Assembly: GCF_004210375.1 (NCBI RefSeq) | Contig: NC_134833.1 | Coordinates: 45,316,782-45,380,781 of the forward strand | DNA from: Tachypleus tridentatus | Lineage: Eukaryota > Arthropoda > Merostomata > Xiphosura > Limulidae | Direction of reading: 5' to 3' | DNA length: 64,000 nucleotides | Part shown: in pieces, positions 60,516 to 64,000 of the stretch | How positions within the stretch are numbered: the first letter of the stretch is position 1 | How the letters are laid out: the number at the start of each line of letters is the position of its first letter | Program-made: the position numbers and the translations under genes | Notes under the pieces: model-generated | The model's database searches: none | Seen by the model: only the letters and a program-made list of their open reading frames with translations | Told to the model about the DNA's origin: nothing

Positions 60516-60721
60516 ATCTACATAGACTCCAAGTAGGTTGTATATCTGTGCTGGTGGATCATTGCTCGGTAAATAGCAGTAAAACTCAACGTTATTTTTG
60601 TACCATTTCACAGAGTACAACTGGTCTGATTCTAAATCAAATGTGCAATTTAACCAAACAGGGTCACCAATGTTGACTGCTGTTGGAACTTGTACGTCTA
60701 AGAGTCGTAGTGTTGTAGTTA
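60516..60721 (-). CDS. beat: beat-like exon 2, first half of Ig1
   Basis: The exon starts after a TTTTAG acceptor with two bases that finish a split codon, and ends in phase 0 at ...GVYVD before donor GTAAGT. It encodes 68 whole codons. Diagnostic beat features are LRLLDVQVP at the start, the first Ig cysteine in VWLNCTF, the core tryptophan in LYSVKWYKNN, and FY-YLPSNDPPAQIYN followed by GVYVD. An oddity is a cysteine in FYCYLP where family members usually have arginine (FYRY). An incoming phase-1 exon with signal peptide is required and not found in the 3.3 kb to the right, which is repeat-filled. A LINE fragment ends about 40 bases past the donor. Confidence 0.92.
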
Positions 60722-61379
60722 CTAAAATGAAGTATAAAAATTAAAAAAAGAAACACAAACAGATAAAACGTTAATTTTCAGTTATAACAAACAGCAATGT
60801 AATGCATGCATAAAATATACATCAAAATATACAACAAAAATATCTAAAATAGTGAAGAATTTTTACATTGCCATGGTTATAAAATATTGAGGTAATACAA
60901 AATGTTTATTTTGTATTTTTCAGACGTTTATTTTCTTTTTCAGCTTCTATGCGTACTAGCCCATTGTCTTTCTACGCTTCAATATGCTCTCCTTTTTTCT
61001 CTTTATTAGCTCGAATAAGAGCTTTCTCTTTTTTGACTTCGTTACGGGCTTGTTCAAGTTCGATTTGTTTAAGTTTTAGCTGGATTTCCAACTTATTTTT
61101 AACACTCAACTCTGATTGACTATTTAAGACACTAAAATATTCTCTAATGCTTCCTCAAACAACAAATCATCATCGAATAGTATTTCAATAAAATGCTTTT
61201 TAGTTAATTTTTCTCATTGATTTCTTAATTTTAATTGTTTGACAATTTCGAGCAATTCGCTTTTTTATATCTTTCTAGCTGTTTAAAGGAGGGTGATTCA
61301 AGAAAACCTTGATAATCAGACATGATCAAATGTTGTTAGCGCTGATAAATATTAGTTGAACTGAGATGTGAATTTTAAT
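60722..61379 (-). pseudogene. gag-like remnant of a Ty3-type retroelement
   Basis: Downstream of the LTR/primer site at 61390-62390, on the same strand, an ATG at 61321-61323 opens MSDYQGFLESPSFKQLERYK and stops after about 30 codons. Shifted frames then give a lysine/glutamate-rich coiled coil around 61000-61130 containing KLEIQLKLKQIELEQARNEV. Short acidic N termini followed by such coiled coils are typical of gag from invertebrate Ty3/gypsy-like elements. At least two frame changes and stops are present, so it is dead. No protease, RT or integrase follows; the remnant ends before beat exon 2 at 60721. The left limit is approximate. Confidence 0.5.
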
Positions 61380-61384
61380 TTAGA

Positions 61385-62395
61385 TCGAATTTTGTCACTG
61401 ATTCAGATCTCGGACACGAGCCCCAGTTTATTATGTTATGTATTACAATTTATCTCTGACGAACCTTCAATTTCTTATGTTATGTATAATAATTTCAAGT
61501 AGCCTGAAATCAAATTAAATTGTAATTTAAATTTAGAAGTTAATTAAATGTAAAGATGTATCAAAATATGATGAATGCCAATAAGATTGATACATACAGT
61601 TTACTTTCTTAACACACAAACATTTCTTTGTACAAATAATAATCTAATTTATAAAAACGGGTAATTACAAATACTTATTACAAATAATGATTAATATACA
61701 AAAGTTTTAAAACTTGCAGACAATATTGGGTCTTCTATCTGGTCTGGAACTAAATATTTTACCAACGATTCACGATTAGCATATTAATTTCGACTTTATA
61801 TCAGTACGGTTCACTTAACGAGTAATTAGCTATCTATCAATATGTAAATTTTTTTTTTTTTTTGCTGAAGTGATGCAATGTCTTCTTAAAAATAAGAACA
61901 TCTGAAGCTAATCTGCTAAAGTTAAATGGCTTGTAACGTTCGGAGTCTATAAATGTTGTTGGTAAAATATTTGTAGTTTCCCAATTAAGAAGCATTTATC
62001 ACACTTATAACTTCTAAAGTTTATAGGATACTATATACTCTGGCTTGTCACGTTGGTTTAATAGCTAGACAGAAGAGTTTCTAGGAATTTCATCTAAGTC
62101 AAAAAATTGTTATCTACATAAATATAAGCATTTTTTATTCTTACACTCAAGAATCTTTTACTGATTTAAGGCAGGAATTTTGCAGTTACACATTTATAAC
62201 TTACATGGATTTCTAAATACATATTTAATTAAATATATAACAGTCAATCCCTTACACGATTCTTAGATATGCTTCCAAATATGGAGCACTAAAGTAACCC
62301 TCCTTAGATAAACCTTTCATATCCGAAACCTCTTTGGAAGAAAACACGCCAATTGTACCGAGCTAAAACATGTGTAGAAATTGTAAGCTTGCTAT
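61385..62395 (-). mobile_element. Ty3-like LTR, copy 3, with primer-binding site
   Basis: On the minus strand this matches the LTRs at about 580-1440 and 55880-56770, including TTTAGAAATCCATGTAA, a T/A-rich R-like block, TTTCAGGCTACTTGAAATTA near the end, and then TGGGGCTCGTGTCCGAGAT, which resembles the 18-base proline-tRNA primer site of other retroelements. A second degenerate primer-like motif (GAAGGTTCGTCAGAGAT) occurs about 45 bases before it, so the LTR end is duplicated. The gag remnant follows. The upstream limit abuts the piggyBac TTAA at 62399. Confidence 0.6.
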
Positions 62396-62402
62396 GTATT
62401 AA

Positions 62403-64000
62403 CACGTTGGCTCCCAAGCCTATTTGCCGATATTTCCAGGGTCCCACAAGTAATTTTATAATTATTATTTTTTAGGAAGAGTGTAAAATTTTTATATCAT
62501 GTTAGGTATAAATTAAAGACGCTGTAAATGTTATTTTTGACCCACGAACCACGGGTGATGTGCTTTGAACCTAAGAATGCATTTAATCTTACAGTTCCGT
62601 ACGAGCAATCCGTGGGTCGTACTAGAATTTCAGAAGCATAAAATTTTTAGAATATGAATCTGTGTATAATAATTACTTTTTCTCTTTTTCAGATATTCTT
62701 GATATATTTTTCTATAAAATATGTTAAAATGCGAGTTTCAACCAATCTGATGTGCCAGTAAATATGTTTTATGCTTCTACAAAAAGAAAATCAACATTAG
62801 ATTATTTAGAAATTGAGGAATATTAAGATACTGAAAATAAAGATTATGAAGATTTAGATTATGAATCTTCTAGTAACAAAACTTCTGGCTCAGAAGATGA
62901 AAAAGCCTTCACATCTGAAGATTTTGAAAGGACAGAGTCTGAAACTGAAATTGAAACTAATGGTAATGCCCAACAGCACACACCGTCGTATGGATAGCGC
63001 CCAGTGAACATTTTCATCCGAAAAACTTTTGTATTTATTGCTTTTAGTTCCGAATCATCTACAAATACTGTAGTAACACCTGTCGACGTGTTTGAGCTTA
63101 TGGCCAATGATGATATTTATTTTATGGTTCAACAAACAAATCTCAGTTATGACCAAACTAAGGCAGGTGGTAACATAAAGGTAACCATGTGGAAAGACAC
63201 TAACTGTGATGAAATAAAGAAGTTTCTTGGAACTATTATGTACTAGGGACTTTTGAGATACCAAAAGATCGCCTACTACTGGCAAAAGTATCTCTTCTAC
63301 AGGAATTCTTACACACCACAAATAATGTCAAGAAATAGGTTTAAAGCACTTCTACGTTTTGTTCATTTTGCGGATAATCAAACAATTGGGAAAGATCATT
63401 AGAGAAAATTAAAAGTTTCCTTGAGATTGTTTAAAAACATTTTATAAGAGCTAATATTCCAGGTGAATGCATTGCAGTGAATGAAACAATGGCGCCATGA
63501 AGAGGCCATTCAGTGTTTCGGCAATATAATTCTGGGAAAGCACATAAATACACTTTGAAAGTGTATAAATTATGTGATCGCAGGGTTATACCAATACCAA
63601 CACTGTTTTTGCTGGAAAAGATGTTACACAGCAACAACGAGGGCGTCTCTTAGATGGGTTCACTCATGCAACTCAAATAATTTTTGAACTTGCTAAAGAC
63701 GATCTAGATGCAGGGAGAACAATCGCTACAGATAATTTCTATAGATCAATAGATTTATCAAAGGAGTTGCTAAAGCATCAAACCCACCTTGTGGGAACAT
63801 TACGAGCGGACAGAAAGGATAACCTCAAGGAAATTATAAGTGCAAAACTAAATAAGGTAAAAATTGTAGGTCGTCAACAAGATGATGGAATTGTGATTGC
63901 AAAATGGAATGACAAACGTGATGTTCTTATGTTGTCAACGAAGCATGATCTGGGATTCAAGGACAGAAAATCAATGATGTGGATTTCAAAAACCAGAAAT
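62403..64000 (+). mobile_element. piggyBac element, 5' part, runs off the window
   Basis: A TTAA at 62399-62402 precedes CACGTTGGCTCCCAAGCC, a start typical of piggyBac-type terminal repeats. A transposase-like region follows from 62764. The 3' end and second TTAA lie outside the window. Insertion abuts the LTR on its left. About 360 bases of non-coding leader precede the transposase. Confidence 0.75.
62764..64000 (+). pseudogene. piggyBac transposase pseudogene (DDE_Tnp_1_7)
   Basis: The likely ATG at 62764 opens MFYASTKRKSTLDYLEIEEY and stops at once; an acidic N-terminal region (ESSSNKTSGSEDEKAF) follows. Conserved blocks include MVQQTNLSYDQ, WKDTNCDEIKKFLG, MSRNRFKALLRFVHFADNQ, a degraded first-aspartate block AVNETMAP, RQYNSGKAHKYTLKVYKLCD, AGRTIATDNFYRS with the second catalytic aspartate, and HLVGTLRADRKDN then VIAKWNDKRDVLMLST. 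In-frame stops (after GTIMY, in APstopRG) and frameshifts are frequent. The first catalytic aspartate is read as asparagine. The reaction in active relatives is precise TTAA-targeted cut and paste; this copy cannot do it. Confidence 0.8.

Larger units (their letters stand above)
28338..60721 (-). other. beat: beaten-path-like gene, visible part (7 coding exons)
   Basis: This span is a two-or-three-Ig-domain adhesion gene of the beaten path family, whose Drosophila members are neuronal surface or secreted proteins that bind Sidestep-family ligands during axon guidance. Exons in transcription order are 60516-60721, 44082-44217, 36950-37083, 35485-35698, 32539-32666, 29842-30073 and 28338-28435. 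Every internal exon has AG before it and GT after it. With cassette a the visible coding sequence is 263 codons including stop, with cassette b 267, and with both 383; all three close in frame. Introns are about 16.3, 7.0, 1.25, 2.8, 2.5 and 1.4 kb. The 5' signal-peptide exon and promoter are not seen. Family assignment is from remembered conservation, not a search; the orthologous beat subtype is not determined. Confidence 0.88.

Overview
This is an AT-rich, intron-dominated animal genome window. A marine chelicerate, most likely a horseshoe crab, fits best. That rests on a beaten-path immunoglobulin gene with canonical GT-AG splicing, on tRNA-derived SINEs whose consensus (GCCCGGCATGGCCAGGTGG...) I associate from memory with Xiphosura, and on a dense mix of Penelope, Jockey, CR1, Tc1, piggyBac and Ty3-like relics. 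There is no operon, rRNA, functional tRNA or CRISPR array. Most open frames over 60 codons are chance or repeat-derived.

The one real host gene is on the minus strand, from about 60.7 kb down to 28.3 kb. It is a beaten-path (beat)-like cell-surface immunoglobulin protein of the arthropod axon-guidance family. Seven coding exons are visible: exon 2 (60516-60721) and exon 3 (44082-44217) make Ig1; two consecutive two-exon cassettes each encode a complete Ig2 domain (4a+5a at 36950-37083 and 35485-35698; 4b+5b at 32539-32666 and 29842-30073); and a terminal exon (28338-28435) encodes a short hydrophobic tail and the stop. The signal-peptide exon should lie beyond the right edge or in unrecognised sequence. 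All junction phases are 0 or 1 and mutually compatible, so cassette a alone, cassette b alone, or both in series stay in frame. This duplicated Ig2 cassette is the most interesting biology here.

Left flank (1-28 kb): a solo Ty3-like LTR with a proline-tRNA type primer site, a foldback hairpin, a decayed satellite (about 1.9-4.0 kb), an unclassified 0.9-kb repeat present twice in opposite orientation, a Penelope-like element with GIY-YIG domain and inverted pLTR piece, a pogo-like MITE, and a full-length dead Tc1 element with about 200-bp inverted repeats. Gene region (28-61 kb): introns carry SINEs, a 49-bp minisatellite, a Jockey element inside a CR1 element, a second LTR, a mariner-like remnant, nested SINEs and a LINE piece ending about 40 bp from the exon 2 donor. 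Right end (61-64 kb): a third LTR with a gag remnant, then a piggyBac element running off the window.

All boundaries were read by eye. Exon borders and TA/TTAA-flanked element ends are meant to be exact; other repeat limits are approximate to about 10-50 bases.
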